From positions 10,995,188 through 11,059,187 of the forward strand of contig CM067548.1 in NCBI GenBank assembly GCA_034509755.1: a stretch of 64,000 nucleotides of DNA. Direction: 5' to 3'. Below the pieces are notes generated by a model. That model was not told the DNA's origin. It saw only the letters and a list, made by a program, of their open reading frames with translations, and ran no database searches. Position 1 is the first letter of the stretch. The number at the start of each line of letters is the position of its first letter. Below, piece after piece: positions 35,097-46,650 of this stretch. This stretch comes from Anisodus tanguticus. Taxonomy: Eukaryota > Streptophyta > Magnoliopsida > Solanales > Solanaceae. Position numbers and translations under genes: made by a program.

Positions 35097-35707
35097 GAAT
35101 GTGAACTGTTATATGGAAAATGTGGTATTACTTTGATTATCGAACTATTTAGTATATGACTATTTGGTGTCAACTTGGTATTGATCTCTTTTTGCGTATC
35201 TTCCATTGTTGTCGGCCTATGATGTCTACAGGGGTACGTTGTGTACTCATGTGATACTTGGTTCATCTTTTCTTGATGCAGATACAAATCACACTACCAG
35301 TTCGCGAGCTCTAGTGTGAGTTCGAGCAAGTGGATTTCGGCATTTCAGGGTGAGGATGCTGCTTTCGGCATGTCCATGATGCTTATATATTATTTTATGT
35401 CTTTACTTGATTTTGGAGACACATTCATACACTTCTCATTATGGTTATTCAGTTTTGGCACTATGTTGCCTTTGACTTTCAGACTTGTATGGGATTATTA
35501 ACGCTCTTGTATTCACAGACCAAATTTTGGGAGATATGTTTATTTCTTAGACTTTTATTCCACACTTATATCATGAGATAGATTATATAGTATTTTGTTA
35601 TCTTTCTGTCTTTATTTATATTATATAATGTGAATGATTTGGGAGTAGTTCGCCTATCCGTTGGAATTGTGTAGGTGCTACCACGATCCCCTAAAGGGAT
35701 CGTGACA
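35097..35707 (+). repeat. Chromovirus 5' LTR, right end (with duplicated copy 2)
   Basis: Begins with the repeat of 33641-33693 (35117-35169), then copy 2 of the 34525-34926 segment. It ends GGATCGTGACA at 35707, next to the primer site. CCCCTAAAGGGATCG near 35688 forms a short stem. Confidence 0.8.
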
Positions 35708-35711
35708 AAGT

Positions 35712-35723
35712 TGGTATCAGAGC
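35712..35723 (+). other. Chromovirus primer binding site (initiator Met tRNA)
   Basis: TGGTATCAGAGC, an exact initiator-Met-tRNA type site, five bases after the LTR end. Confidence 0.93.
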
Positions 35724-35903
35724 TTTAGGTCAAACGGTCTTAAATACAATAGCAATGTCTAGTAGAGTCTCGTGGATTGGTGCGGAGATGTCCATACTTA
35801 TCTTCGAGAGGCTATGGGATATTTAGAAAATTTCACTTTTTCATTCCTTTCATGCTAAGTTGAATCAAATTGGTATCTGACCTTTGTTTCTATTCTTTCA
35901 CAG

Positions 35904-37400
35904 ATGGTGAGGACTCATGCCGATGCAGCGAGGGAGGAGGCACCGATACCTGCACCTGATGTGCACGGTCGTGGTAGAGGACATGCTCGTGACTGAGGTA
36001 GAGCTTGAGGAGCGACACCAGCTCGGGGTGGGGCACAAAGAGCAGGTTAGGCTCATGCTAGATTAGAGTCCCCTGAGCCATATATTAAGCCTCAAGATGA
36101 GTTACTTGAGGAGGAGATGGGGCCAACCCAGGATCAGCCTAGATTTATTGCTACTCCAATTTTACAGGATACACTAATTAGATTCATGAGTGTTCTTGAT
36201 GGTTTTGTTCAGGTGGGCGTACATCCGACTACCCTGAGCGGTTCTCACACCCGTGTGGGAGAGGAATAGACTCAGACTCTCGAGTTTCATACTTCTGGGG
36301 TTCATCTAGCAATGATGTCAGTGCCTCGTATTGATGAGGTTCATGCTCCAGAGTTTGATTCCAGGTCTATTGGTGGGACATCTATGACCTGCGATGAGCG
36401 GAAGATTCGAGAGCACTTTATGAACATGAAGTCTCCTGTATTTTATGATCAACCGAGGAGGATGCATATGATTTCATTATGAGCAGCCATGAGAGGTTGT
36501 ATACTCTTGGTATTGTTGAGTCACACATAGTTAGTTTTGTATCCCTTCAGATTTTAGGAGACATAAAACAGTGGTTGATGGTGTATGTTGATTGCATACC
36601 CACGGGGTCACCTCTACTATCATCGGTTAGATTTTATCGGGTTTTCTTGGAGAATTATGTACATTTGAGCTTGTGTCTGAGCAATCGTGATGAGTTCCAG
36701 AAGATTGACAAGAGAGGTTCTATAGTTGCACAATATGAGACTCGCTTCCATGCTTTATCGCATTATGCAACATCGCTGCTACCTACATAGGCTGAGCGAG
36801 TGAGATGTTTTGTTAGATGATTGAGTATTCCACTCCAATTGGCTATGTTGCAGTTAGTGGCCTTTGGGGCTTCTTTTGAGATAGTAGACGAGCATGCGAG
36901 GATGGTGGAGTCTGCCAGGGTCAAGTTGTCAAGATATGAGCCTGATAAGAGGGCGAGGTGACATGGACAGTTTAGTAGTTCTGCTTCTCATGTTTATGGA
37001 CAACAAAGTAGATATCAGCAGTCACATCCTAGTCGACTGTTTCATGCAGCCCTCCAGATTACAGATGGTGTATCTGCGGGGCAGAGCGATTATAGTGGGG
37101 GCCAACCTTCGAGGGGTTCTCAGTCTCGGTATTCTAATCATGTTGGTTTGGGTTTTTCTATCTCTATCCAGCAGCCAGAACTTATTATAATTATGGTGAG
37201 ATCAGGCACAACAAGAGGGAGTGCCCTAGATTTATATCGAGTACATCTCGTGCACCAAGGACTCCAACATAGCCATCTAGATGTGGTAGTTAGGCTAGCC
37301 GGGGAGGATCTTAGTAGAGCCATGGTGACCATTAGTCTGGTCGTGATAGATTCCAGAGGGAGAGATGGAGCTCGTTTGGGCCAAGGTGGCTAGTAGAGTA
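35904..37400 (+). pseudogene. Chromovirus gag, decayed
   Basis: The ATG at 35904 starts MVRTHADAAREEAPIPAPDV followed by an RG-rich stretch, with a stop at about codon 31. The Gag core is at 36479-36790 and beyond: FYRVFLENYVHLSL, FQKIDKRGSIVAQYETRFHA and LSHYATSLLPT-stop-AERVRCFV. The zinc-finger area (about 37300-37430) is out of frame; a CYDFSGRPN-like remnant is visible near 37430. Several stops and frameshifts are present. Confidence 0.85.
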
Positions 37401-37409
37401 CTCAGTCCG

Positions 37410-38125
37410 ATGTAAGACACACTCATTGCTATGATTTTTCGGGTAGGCCCAATGTTGAGGCATCTGACATGGTTATCACATGTATTATCTTAGTATGTCC
37501 CTGGTTTTCTTCAGTGCTATTTGATCCAAGGTCTACATTCTCATATGTTTCTGCCTACTTTTCTGATGATTTGGATATGTGGTGTGATATGCTTAACGTC
37601 CCAATTCATGTGTTCATACCGGTTGATGATTTTGTAATTGTAGATAGAGTTTACCGTATGTGTGTGGTTACTTTTATGGGGTATGATATCTAGGTAGATT
37701 TGGTCATTTTAGACATGGTTGACTTTGATATTATTCTAGGTATGGATTGGATATCACCGTACGCGATTCTAGATTGTCATGCCAAGACAGTTACGTTAGC
37801 TATGCCTGGTCTTCCGAGGCTAGAGTGGATGGGCGCTTCCAGCCTTGCTCTTAAGAAGATCATTTATTTCATCTGTGGTAGGAAGTTGGTAGACAAAGGT
37901 TGTCTGGCGTATCTTGGTCATATTCGAGATACGAGTGTGGAGACTCTTTCCCTTGAGTCTGTTCCGGTAGTTAATGACTTTGTCGAGTTTTTTCCTTCAG
38001 ATTTACCAGGTATTCCCCTAGATAGGGATATTAATTTCTGCATTGATCTTGAGCCCAGTACTAAACCTATTTCCATTCCTCTGTACCGTATGGCTCTGGC
38101 AGAGTTGAGAGAGTTGAAGGATTAG
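37410..38125 (+). pseudogene. Chromovirus protease and start of RT
   Basis: 37469-37693 contains SVLFDPRSTFSYVSAYF. This is the aspartic protease active site with Asp-Pro-Arg where DSG/DTG is normal, so catalysis is lost. 37700-38125 continues VDFDIILGMDWISPYAILDC, the protease C-terminal block, then VVNDFVEFFPSDLPGIPLDR, the standard lead-in to RT. A stop (37691-37693) separates the two. Confidence 0.88.
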
Positions 38126-38640
38126 CTACAGGACTTGTTGAGTAAGGGCTTCATTTGATCGAGTGTATCTCCATGAGGTGCTCCTGTCTTGTTCGTAAAG
38201 AAGAAAGATGGCACCATACATATGTGCATTGATTATAAATAGTTAAACAAGGTCACTATCAAAAATAAGTATCCGATTCCTCGTCTTAATGACATGTTCG
38301 ACCAGCTTCAGGGTTCTTTGGTGTTTTCAAAGATTGACTTGAGGTTCGGGTATCATCAGTTGAAGATTCGGGCCAGGGATGTTCCCAAGATAGCTTTTCG
38401 GAGTCATTATGATCATTATGAGTTTTTGGTGATGTCTTTTGGGCTTACTAATGCCCTGCAGCATTCATGGACTTGATGAATATGATATTTAGGTTATAGC
38501 AGATTCCGTTGTGATTGTATCATTGATGACATCTTGATCTATTCAAAGTACCTGGAGGACCATGACCAGCATCTGAGAGTGGTTCTTGGGTTATTGAAGG
38601 AGAAGAAGTTATATGCTAAGTTCTCAAAGTGTGAGTTTTG
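38126..38640 (+). pseudogene. Chromovirus reverse transcriptase
   Basis: Blocks: APVLFVKKKDGTIHMCIDYK (about 38178-38237), NKYPIPRLNDMFDQLQGSLV, FSKIDLRFGYHQLKIR, DHYEFLVMSFGLTNA and the catalytic IIDDILIYSK (Asp pair at 38525-38530). TGA stops occur in the first block where Arg and Trp are expected. A frameshift near 38465-38510 removes the segment before the catalytic site from the same frame. Confidence 0.9.
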
Positions 38641-39130
38641 GTTGAGTTCGTGGCATTTATGCGACATGTGGTGTCCAAGGATGGGATTATGGTTGATCTT
38701 AAGAAGATAGAGGCAATCATGTACTGCCTAAACCGACTTCTAGGACAGAGATTCAGAACTTTGTGGGTCTTGCTAGCTACTATTGCCGGTTCGTCAAGGG
38801 ATTCTCTTTTATTGCTTCTCATCTAACCCGTTTGACTCAGAAGGAGGTACCGTTCCAGTTGTTCGATGAGTGTGAGGAGAGCTTTCAAAAGCTCAAGTCT
38901 CTTTTGACCACAACCTCGATTTTGTCCCTTCCAGTGGAGGGGAAGAACTTTAACGTATATTGTGATCCTTCGAGGATTTGATAGGATTGTGTGTTGATGC
39001 AGGAGGGTAAAGTTATTGCTTATGCATCGAGGCAGTTGAAGGTGCACAAGAAGAATTACCCTATTCATGACTTAGGGTTGGTTGCCGTTGTGTTTGCTTT
39101 TAAGAGTTAGAGGCATTATCTTTATGATGT
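38641..39130 (+). pseudogene. Chromovirus RT connection and RNase H
   Basis: 38763-38981 reads GLASYYCRFVKGFSFIASHL, TRLTQKEVPFQLFDECEESF and KNFNVYCDPSRI. These are the connection and the start of RNase H, the first catalytic Asp in YCDPS. Downstream reads KVIAYASRQLKVHKKNYPIH (about 39008-39067) and DLGLVAVVFAFK. Point stops and one frameshift break it. Confidence 0.88.
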
Positions 39131-39798
39131 CCATTATTAAGGACTTGAATTCTACGGACTTAAATTCTAGGTAGTGCCGGTGGATGGGGTTGTTGAAATA
39201 TTATGACATGATCATTTTGTACCATCTAGGTGAGGTTACTATGGTGGTGTATGCCTTGAGCCAAAAGACAGTTGGCATGGGAAGTTTAGCTCATTTGATA
39301 GTTTCTGAGCGTCTTTTGGAATTATAGGTCTATGCTTCAGCCAATCGTTTAGTGAGTCTTGATATTTCAGATATGGGTAGGATTTTGGCATGATGAGAAG
39401 TTGTGAAATATTCGAGATAAGGTGATAAGTGGTGAGGCCAAGGAGGCTATGTTTGATGGTGAGGAGGTGTTGAGGATCAAACATAGAGTATGTGTTCCTA
39501 GAGTTGGTGATTTGACTAGATTGATTATAGAGAAGGCCCATATCTCTAGATATTTGATCATCTAGGTGCTACTAAAATGTACTGTGACTTGAGGCAACAT
39601 TATTGGTGGGGGAGGATGAAGAGAGACATTGTTGAGTTTGTGTCTCGGTGTCAGAATTGTCAGCAAGTCAAGTATGAGCACCAGCGACCTGGTGGTGTGT
39701 CTCAGATGATGCCCATTTCCGAGTGGAAGTGGAAGAGGATTGCCATGGATTTTGTTGTTGGGCTGTCCAAGACCTTGGGCAAGGTTGATGCTATTTAG
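39131..39798 (+). pseudogene. Chromovirus integrase, N-terminal part only
   Basis: 39577-39798 reads MYCDLRQHYWWGRMKRDIVE, CQNCQQVKYEHQRPGG and WKRIAMDFVVGLSKTLGKVD, which holds the first catalytic Asp. The zinc-domain CxxC is present. A stop follows KVDAI and the sequence is then replaced by another element's LTR at 39800. The second Asp, the Glu and the chromodomain are missing from this copy. Confidence 0.92.
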
Positions 39799-39799
39799 G

Positions 39800-41574
39800 T
39801 GTCACGACTCAAACCGGAGGCCGCAACGGGCACCCGGATCCCACCAGCCGAGTACCACCACTCGTATAGTCAACACCTAATCATAATTAAATACGGACTA
39901 AGCCGAAAAAAGATTATGAAAAATCTTAACCAGAAAACCAACTTATATATATACATACCCATACTGAGGCCGACAACGCCATACAAGACTACTACACACA
40001 AGACACATATCTACAAGCCTCTAAGAGAGTACATGACATCAAAAGGTCGGGACAAGGCCCCGCCATACCCATATTTACATGCAAAAATATATAGTACCAA
40101 AATAGACCGACACTCCGAAACAAAGGGAGTGCTCCAAAATCCGCTGAGCCAACAACCTACTAATGTGGATCGTCGCCCTGTTTACGTGAACCCGCGGGAA
40201 TGAAATGCAGCGGCCCTAGACAAAAGAGACGTCAGTACGACTGATATAATGAGTATGTCAGGCATGAATAATAGCATACATGGATATACCAACAACTGAA
40301 ACAGAAATAGCCGACCAACAGTAAATGCCTCTGAGGACCCTAATACCTATGCCTAAATGTTATGCACAATATATATGTATATATGTTGCGGAACGTGCAA
40401 CCCGATCTAATATATGTCGCGGATCGTGCAACCCGATCCAATATATGTATATATGTTGCGGAACGTGCAACCCGATCCAATATATGTATATATGTTACGG
40501 AACATGCAACCCGATCCAATATGTATATATGTAGCGCAACGTGCAACCCGATCCAATATATGTATATATGTATATAATGCATGAATGACAATGAAACATT
40601 CTGAACTTATCAGATGACATAATATCCTTGTACCTTCGGCCAACATTGGGAATTATCAACATATTTCCCACATACCTCAGTAAGTATTTAGGAACATATT
40701 TAGACATGCTTTTAACATATAAATCAATAATATGAACATTCCTTAACTACTAAGAGTAGAGTAATTTATGGAATAATATCACGGTTACATTTCGTTACAT
40801 GGAACATGCCAAAAGAAGAAATGATTTACCTTAACATACCTTTAAAAATGGGCATGGTCTCAAAATCATTTTCATCTGCCCCCGTGTAGTATCATGTTCT
40901 TATCAGTGGGATGTTTTTTCACCAAGTTCAGCGATTTGTTCACTTCAAGATGTAATATTTGTTTCTCAAAATGTTGCAGCACCCTTCAAGATACGATACC
41001 TCATGGTTTCAGAAGTTTTGATCTAATATTTTAAAGGGTTTTCTTTTGGCCACATATTGTTTCGCTAGGTGGTGAAATGATTTTCTACAAGCGATCACTT
41101 AAGTAACTACCTTTCAACCGATGGTGACACCAAACTCATACAAAATGCAAAGTCATTAACTACATATTCCCATGATGCCACATCATTCCATATGTGTACA
41201 ATATCTCCCATTTGTTGCCACCTATCAACGGCTCATGTGGACTTTGTCCATGTAATTTATCCAATAATCCTAATTAATTACACTCACACTTAATTTCAGG
41301 ATCCCAATTCACTTAAATCTTGATGACTTATAAAATCTTCATACACTCAATGTCATAATCGTGCAATATAGCACTAGTTCATAACCTCTTTGGGGACACA
41401 CAACCACTATTATTAATCCCCGTCATCACACTTATTAAGTCCTAAATTATTTTGGGACTACATCCTTTCATATACCAAGCTTCTTTATTTGCATACGTGA
41501 ATATGACCAAAAATCCTCCAACGTTTGGGTCTATTTACATACGTCTAGCGATTCAAACCATGACCCGAAATTAT
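39800..41574 (-). repeat. 3' LTR of the minus-strand gypsy element
   Basis: 1775 bp, the same length class as the LTR at 56353-58132. The right edge stops at CCGAAATTATGG, where the partner reads on to GGGGTGTTACA, so about 9 terminal bases are lost. It contains a five-unit minisatellite (40383-40574). Confidence 0.82.
40383..40574. repeat. LTR minisatellite, about five units of 36-39 bp
   Basis: Each unit contains GCGGAACGTGCAACCCGATC followed by a CAATATATGTATATATG tail. The core holds a short inverted pair, GTTGC/GCAAC. Open frames across it on both strands are repeat artefacts. Confidence 0.92.
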
Positions 41575-42960
41575 GGTAATCAAGCATATAATATAACATT
41601 CATCATTACATCATACTTCTCATGGTTATCAAGCATTAATTATAGTAATATAAAATAAAACTCACCTTATGTTTTTCTCGGAATCTTGGCGTTCGTCTGA
41701 AATAGGTATGGATATTTGTTATCATCTCCTCCTGCGCCTCCCATGTCACTTCTTCTACATTCTTATTGTGCCATAGAATTTCCACGGAGGCTACTTCCTT
41801 AGTTATCAACTTGCGGACTTATCGATCTAAGATAGCTATAGGAACCTCTACACAAAATAAATCCTGTATGATGTTCACATCATCAATCGGTGCCATTTGG
41901 AAAATTCAATTCGTAGGACACTTGTCCGATTTGTCGAATTATACGATATGACCAACATACCTTGGGCTGAGCTTACCCTTCTTCCCATATCTCATTACTC
42001 CCTTCGCAGGCGAAATCTTCAAAAAGACCTAATAATCTACTTGGAACTCTAAGTCATGCTGTCTTATATCCGAACGCGACTTCTGACGATTCTGAGTGAT
42101 TAACAGTCATTCTTGGATAAGCTTCACATTCTCTATAGCTTGGTTCACTACATCAGGCCCAAATAATTATGCTTCGTCTACTTCGAACCATCCGATAGGA
42201 GATCAACTTCTTCGTCCGTACAAAGCCTCATATGGAGCCATTTTAATACTAGAATGATAAATGTTACTGTACGCAAACTCAATAAGGGGTAAGTGATCAT
42301 CCCAACCTCCCTTAAAGTCCAATACCCAAGCTCGTAGCATGTCTTCGAGCGTTTGAACCGTACGCTCAATCTGCCCATATGGTTGAGGGTGGAAAGTTGT
42401 GCTAGGATTCACTTGGGTACCTAAGCCCTTTTGAAATGATCTCCAGAAATTTACCACAGACTGCATACCTCGGTCAGATATAATATAAATAGGCGTACCA
42501 TGAAGGCGTACAATTTTGCGTAGTCCTCAGCTGTGTAGGTAGTTTTGACTGGCAAGATATGAGCGGATTTGATCAGTCTATCAACAATTACCCAAATAGA
42601 ATCGAACTTACAGTAAGAGTGAGGTAAACCCTTAATGAAGTCCATATTAATCATTTCTCATTTCCACATCGGAATCTCAATGTTCTGAGTCAAGCCCCCG
42701 GGTATTTTATTTTTGGTGTTCTACTTTTACTTACTGACAATTAAGGCACTAAGCTACAACCTCCGCAATGTTCCTCTTCATGTCGTTCCATCAATACATG
42801 CCTTTGAGATTATAATACATCTTAGTAGATCCAGGGTGAATGGAATATCGTGAGCAATAGTCCTTCGTCATAATCTTGTCTCGTAATCCTACTACATTGG
42901 GAACATATAAATAGACCTTCCACCTGGGGGTCCCTCTCCCATTATACCCGAAGGTTACAG
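41575..42960 (-). pseudogene. Gypsy integrase with probable chromodomain tail, decayed
   Basis: On the minus strand 42670-42900 gives the zinc-domain area (CQ-stop-VKVEHQK-like) in broken frames. 42451-42654 has MDFIKGLPHS (first Asp), FDSIWVIVDRLIKSAHILPV (second Asp). 42203-42466 has HPQPYGQIERTVQTLEDMLR (catalytic Glu), WDDHLPLIEFAYSNIYHSSI and APYEALYGRR. 41690-42170 continues with KISPAKGVMRYGKKGKLSPR and EILWHNKNVEEVTWEAQEEM, the latter fitting the chromodomain end. RT is not found upstream. Confidence 0.88.
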
Positions 42961-45871
42961 TTCTCTTTTGCTAAATACCTTTCCCAACCTTCTCTAAAAA
43001 TGGGATCTTCATCATGACGTTCCTTTTCTTTAGTATGAAGGATGACCCCGCTGTATTCAGAGTCATAGGGCATCACTATCTGACTCCTTCAACCGCACTT
43101 CCACTTAGCTAACTAATGCATTCTCTCAGGTCAACATTTCTCCTTCGTCCTCACATTAGTCAAGCCGTCTGTGGATGAATATTTTTATTGTCAACTTAGC
43201 TTTGTTTACTAACTGGTGTGCTGTAAATTCTTATACTTGTAGTATCTCAATTGTGTACACTTTATGAACAATGTTATAGAATCTGAAGTGCGCGCATCAT
43301 TGCATCTAACTTTCATCCATGGTCTGAAGGGAACCTCCCTTTTTTCCGTATTACTCGTGATTATTGACCACTTCCTTTCTTTACTTCTTTTTACACTTAT
43401 TCACTCACCTTCTTACTTGTCTTACTCTTCTTAGTTCCAAGATATCCTGGTATACGTACGTAATCTCAAACATTGCTCCTGATTTCAATCCTTGGCGTTA
43501 CTACCCCTTAGAAGGATGAGCTGTTAATTTATTCCCTTATTCAGTGCGTGAAAGATTCTGAAGATTTTTCATTACCTGACTTTGGCCTACTATATCCAAA
43601 CATAGTCATTATTCTTAGATTCAAATTCCCTTACTCTCCTCATTACTAGGACTTTCTGTCAATGGCGCTTTAGAAAAGTTTTCCTCGATCTTATTAAGAT
43701 GTAAATCCATTACTTTATCTATCTCATAGAACCTTTGGTCAGTTCATAAATGTTCATAGACATTTTTATTTACCTAACATTTTATCTTCATTATAATGTC
43801 ATTATCTCTTGACATATATCTTTAATGTCTACCTTGTATCCATAGGCGTCATTTGCCCATTCATCTGTTTAGGCACTAGTCTCGAGCTTTACTCACCGTT
43901 ACTTCCGTTTACCTACTGTCTAAGGGGTATGACTGCATAGGTTGTCGAACCGACGCTTCGTATGTTTAGATCCAATTACATGACTCAATGACTTTGTCAA
44001 GCTTTCTTGTCTCATCATTATCATATCTCCCGTCGATCGAGTGCTCACTCGTCTTACCTTTACATTTCCATTTCAAGTTGCTTTGGGGGAAAATCTCTTA
44101 TCTCAAAGTACCTCTCATACTCCTTTCCTGAAACCAGAGAATCGCCACCTTTGGCAAAAGAGTTCACATTGTCCCTCCTCTACCATTGGTCCTTACGCTG
44201 TTCTGGAGTAATCATACCTTTGTGAAACCTGTATAATTATAATCTCATTTACCTTTATCCTCCTTGTTGTAATTCTTCCTTTCATTTGTCACTAAACGGA
44301 AAAACATTTCTGCATTTAACCGAAATGCCTAAACCGAGGGACAACCTTTCCGGAATGCCATGACCTTAAATTCATTTTCATCGGCCCAAGTGTAGTGTCT
44401 TATTCTTATCAAGAAATACCAGAAAGTATAGCATTTGTTTTGCCTTAGAAAGTGCAGCAGTACCTGCCTTGAATGCAGTGGTACTTTGCTTTTAGAAAAC
44501 AACATTTGGCCTCAAAACTATCCAAAATTTAGCTCAAATTACAGCAGTAACTCAACTCAAAATGCAGCAATAGAACTCAAAATGTAGCAAGTATTTGGCC
44601 CAAAAATGCAGCAGCTCTCGGCCCCAAATATGTCTCATAGTATAGCAACATTCTGCATGGAAGTGCAACAAATTTAGTCTCGAAATGCAGCAACCTATCG
44701 ACCAAAATATAGCAATAGCAAACCAAACCTAACAACAGTTTTAAAGTCTCAAGTGTAGCAACAATTAGCTCAAAGAACCGCAATGACCTGACTTGTGAAC
44801 TTAGGGATATTTTAGCTCTAATCTGTCTCAATAATGCAGCAATTGTGGGCATAAAAAATGCAGCAGCTTAGGGAAGCCTTATAAGCAATTGATGTGTTAA
44901 AGAAACAACCCCAAAAATATATCAAAGTAGCTCACACAAATGCATCAGTTCCCTCAAAGTTGCACATCAGTTATTTTTCCCCGAAATACCACATTTTTTT
45001 ACAACAGCAGCATAGTAGTAGCCTAGCTCAAAACAAGCATATGTTCTTCTTTAAATAGGCAGTAGCCAATGACTGAAGTGCAACAATTAGCAATATGCTT
45101 CAGCCAAAGTGTAACAATTATTCCTCTAAAGAATATACCAGTCAAACCTTTCTCGAGGCACCAGTTCTTTAGGTTCCAATGGCAAATCAGCAGCAGCATA
45201 GCAGTGTCCTCAAGTATACAACAACAACAATAGTAGAGTAACATCAAGTCAAACTCATCAAGACACAAGCATAGGAGTGCAGCAGGGATATGCCCAGTAA
45301 CATCTGCTCATTTTGTTGAAAAAAAGCAGCAACTAGCAATTGTCCCCTACTTATTCCTTTCAAGAAACAACCATCTACACCTATGCATTTACTAATATGC
45401 ATGAATGCTTGCTTGAGTGAACCAAAACAGATGTAAAAATGTCAAAACAGGCTGTCCAAGTTGGTTAGCATCACTAGGCTTCACAATACAAGTATTCCCA
45501 AGGCAAACAGTTTGCTCTCCCGAATTGCATTATCTCTTCCGTATAGGGGTGGGACAACTTCTCATAACCTCAAAATGTTCTACATAATACGGCCCTTCTA
45601 GCATATCAATCGTCTGGTAGAAGTTGCTCATTTACTAGCTACGAATATGAACTAACCGAAGTCTTCTTGGTAACCGACATTACTGAAATAGTATAAGGAA
45701 TGACTTAAACTCGAATTCTTAAGAATCAACTCTACTGCATGATCTATGATATGAAAGAATGGAAACCATACCTAAATGCCTTGCAACCTACTGTTTATAA
45801 GTGTGGCGCGCTTCACACCCATAAACAAGATTCTACTAGACACGGCTTGTAGACTCCCTAGGACAAACATG
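42961..45871 (-). other. Internal non-coding DNA of minus-strand gypsy element
   Basis: No RT, protease or gag can be read. The sense (minus) strand is purine-rich at 43000-44300. 44330-44430 resembles 40840-40930 in the 3' LTR (CATTTTCATC...GTGTAGT). 44440-45310 is dotted with TGCAGCA-type motifs. 45770-45871 matches the leader at 58133-58245 (a GCGCGCCACAC-type stretch), so it is the true 5' leader. Confidence 0.6.
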
Positions 45872-45886
45872 CTCTTATACCAAGTT
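45872..45886 (-). other. Primer binding site of minus-strand gypsy element
   Basis: The minus strand reads TTGGTATAAGAGC right after the LTR end, one base different from the TGGTATCAGAGC initiator-Met type. Confidence 0.82.
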
Positions 45887-46472
45887 TGTCACGACTTAAA
45901 CCGGAGGCCACGATGGGCACCCGAATCCCACCCGTCGGGTACCACCACTCGTACAGTCAACACCTAATCATAATTAAATACGGACTAGGCCAAAAAAATT
46001 ATGAAAAATCTTAACCAGAAAACCAACTTATATATATACATACCCATATTGAGGCCGATAAGGCCATACAAGACTACTACACACAGGACACCTATGTACA
46101 AGCCTCTAAGAGAGTACATGACATCAAAAGGTCGGGACAGGGCCCCGCCATACCCATATATACATGCAAAAATATACCGTACCGAAATAGACCGACACTC
46201 CGAAACAAGGGGAGTGCTCCAAAATCCACTAAGCCAACAATCTACCGACGTGGATCGTCGCCCTGTCTATGTGAACCTGTGGGAATGAAATGCAGCATCC
46301 CTCGACAAAAGGGACGTCAGTACCACTGATGTACTAAGTATGTCAGGCATGAATAATAGCATAACAGGGATATACCAACAACTGAAACAGAAACAGCCGA
46401 CCAATAGTAAATTCCTCTGAGGACCCTAATACCTATGCCTAAATGCCTAAATGTTAGGCACAATGCAAATAC

Positions 46473-46491
46473 GGTATATATATATATACCG

Positions 46492-46550
<59 letters not shown>
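46473..46550. repeat. TA dinucleotide microsatellite
   Basis: A short palindrome ACGGTATATATATATATACC is followed by a long uninterrupted AT run, then one minisatellite core unit. It is located in the LTR. Confidence 0.95.
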
Positions 46551-46552
<2 letters not shown>

Positions 46553-46650
46553 CGGAACGTGCAACCCGATCCAATATATGTATATAATGCATGAATGACA
46601 ATGAAACATTCTGAACTTATCGGATGACATAATATCCTTGTACCTTCGGA

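Larger units (their letters stand above)
6385..39799 (+). mobile_element. Chromovirus-type Ty3/gypsy retrotransposon (partial; host of the CACTA insertion)
   Basis: 5' LTR 6385-35707 (interrupted), primer site 35712-35723, gag 35904-37400, protease 37410-38120, RT and RNase H 38120-39130, integrase fragment 39370-39798. The order PR-RT-RH-IN and the RT/IN sequence style fit plant chromoviruses. It is inserted into the Tat element and is cut within integrase at 39799 by an LTR of another family. No 3' LTR is present. Confidence 0.8.

Noticed and set aside
40340..40707. Overlapping open frames with repeating CGTCNPIQY- or IGSGCTFRN-type peptides on both strands, also at 62530-62866
   Set aside because: They are readings of the LTR minisatellite. 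The unit length lets several frames stay open, with no sign of coding.
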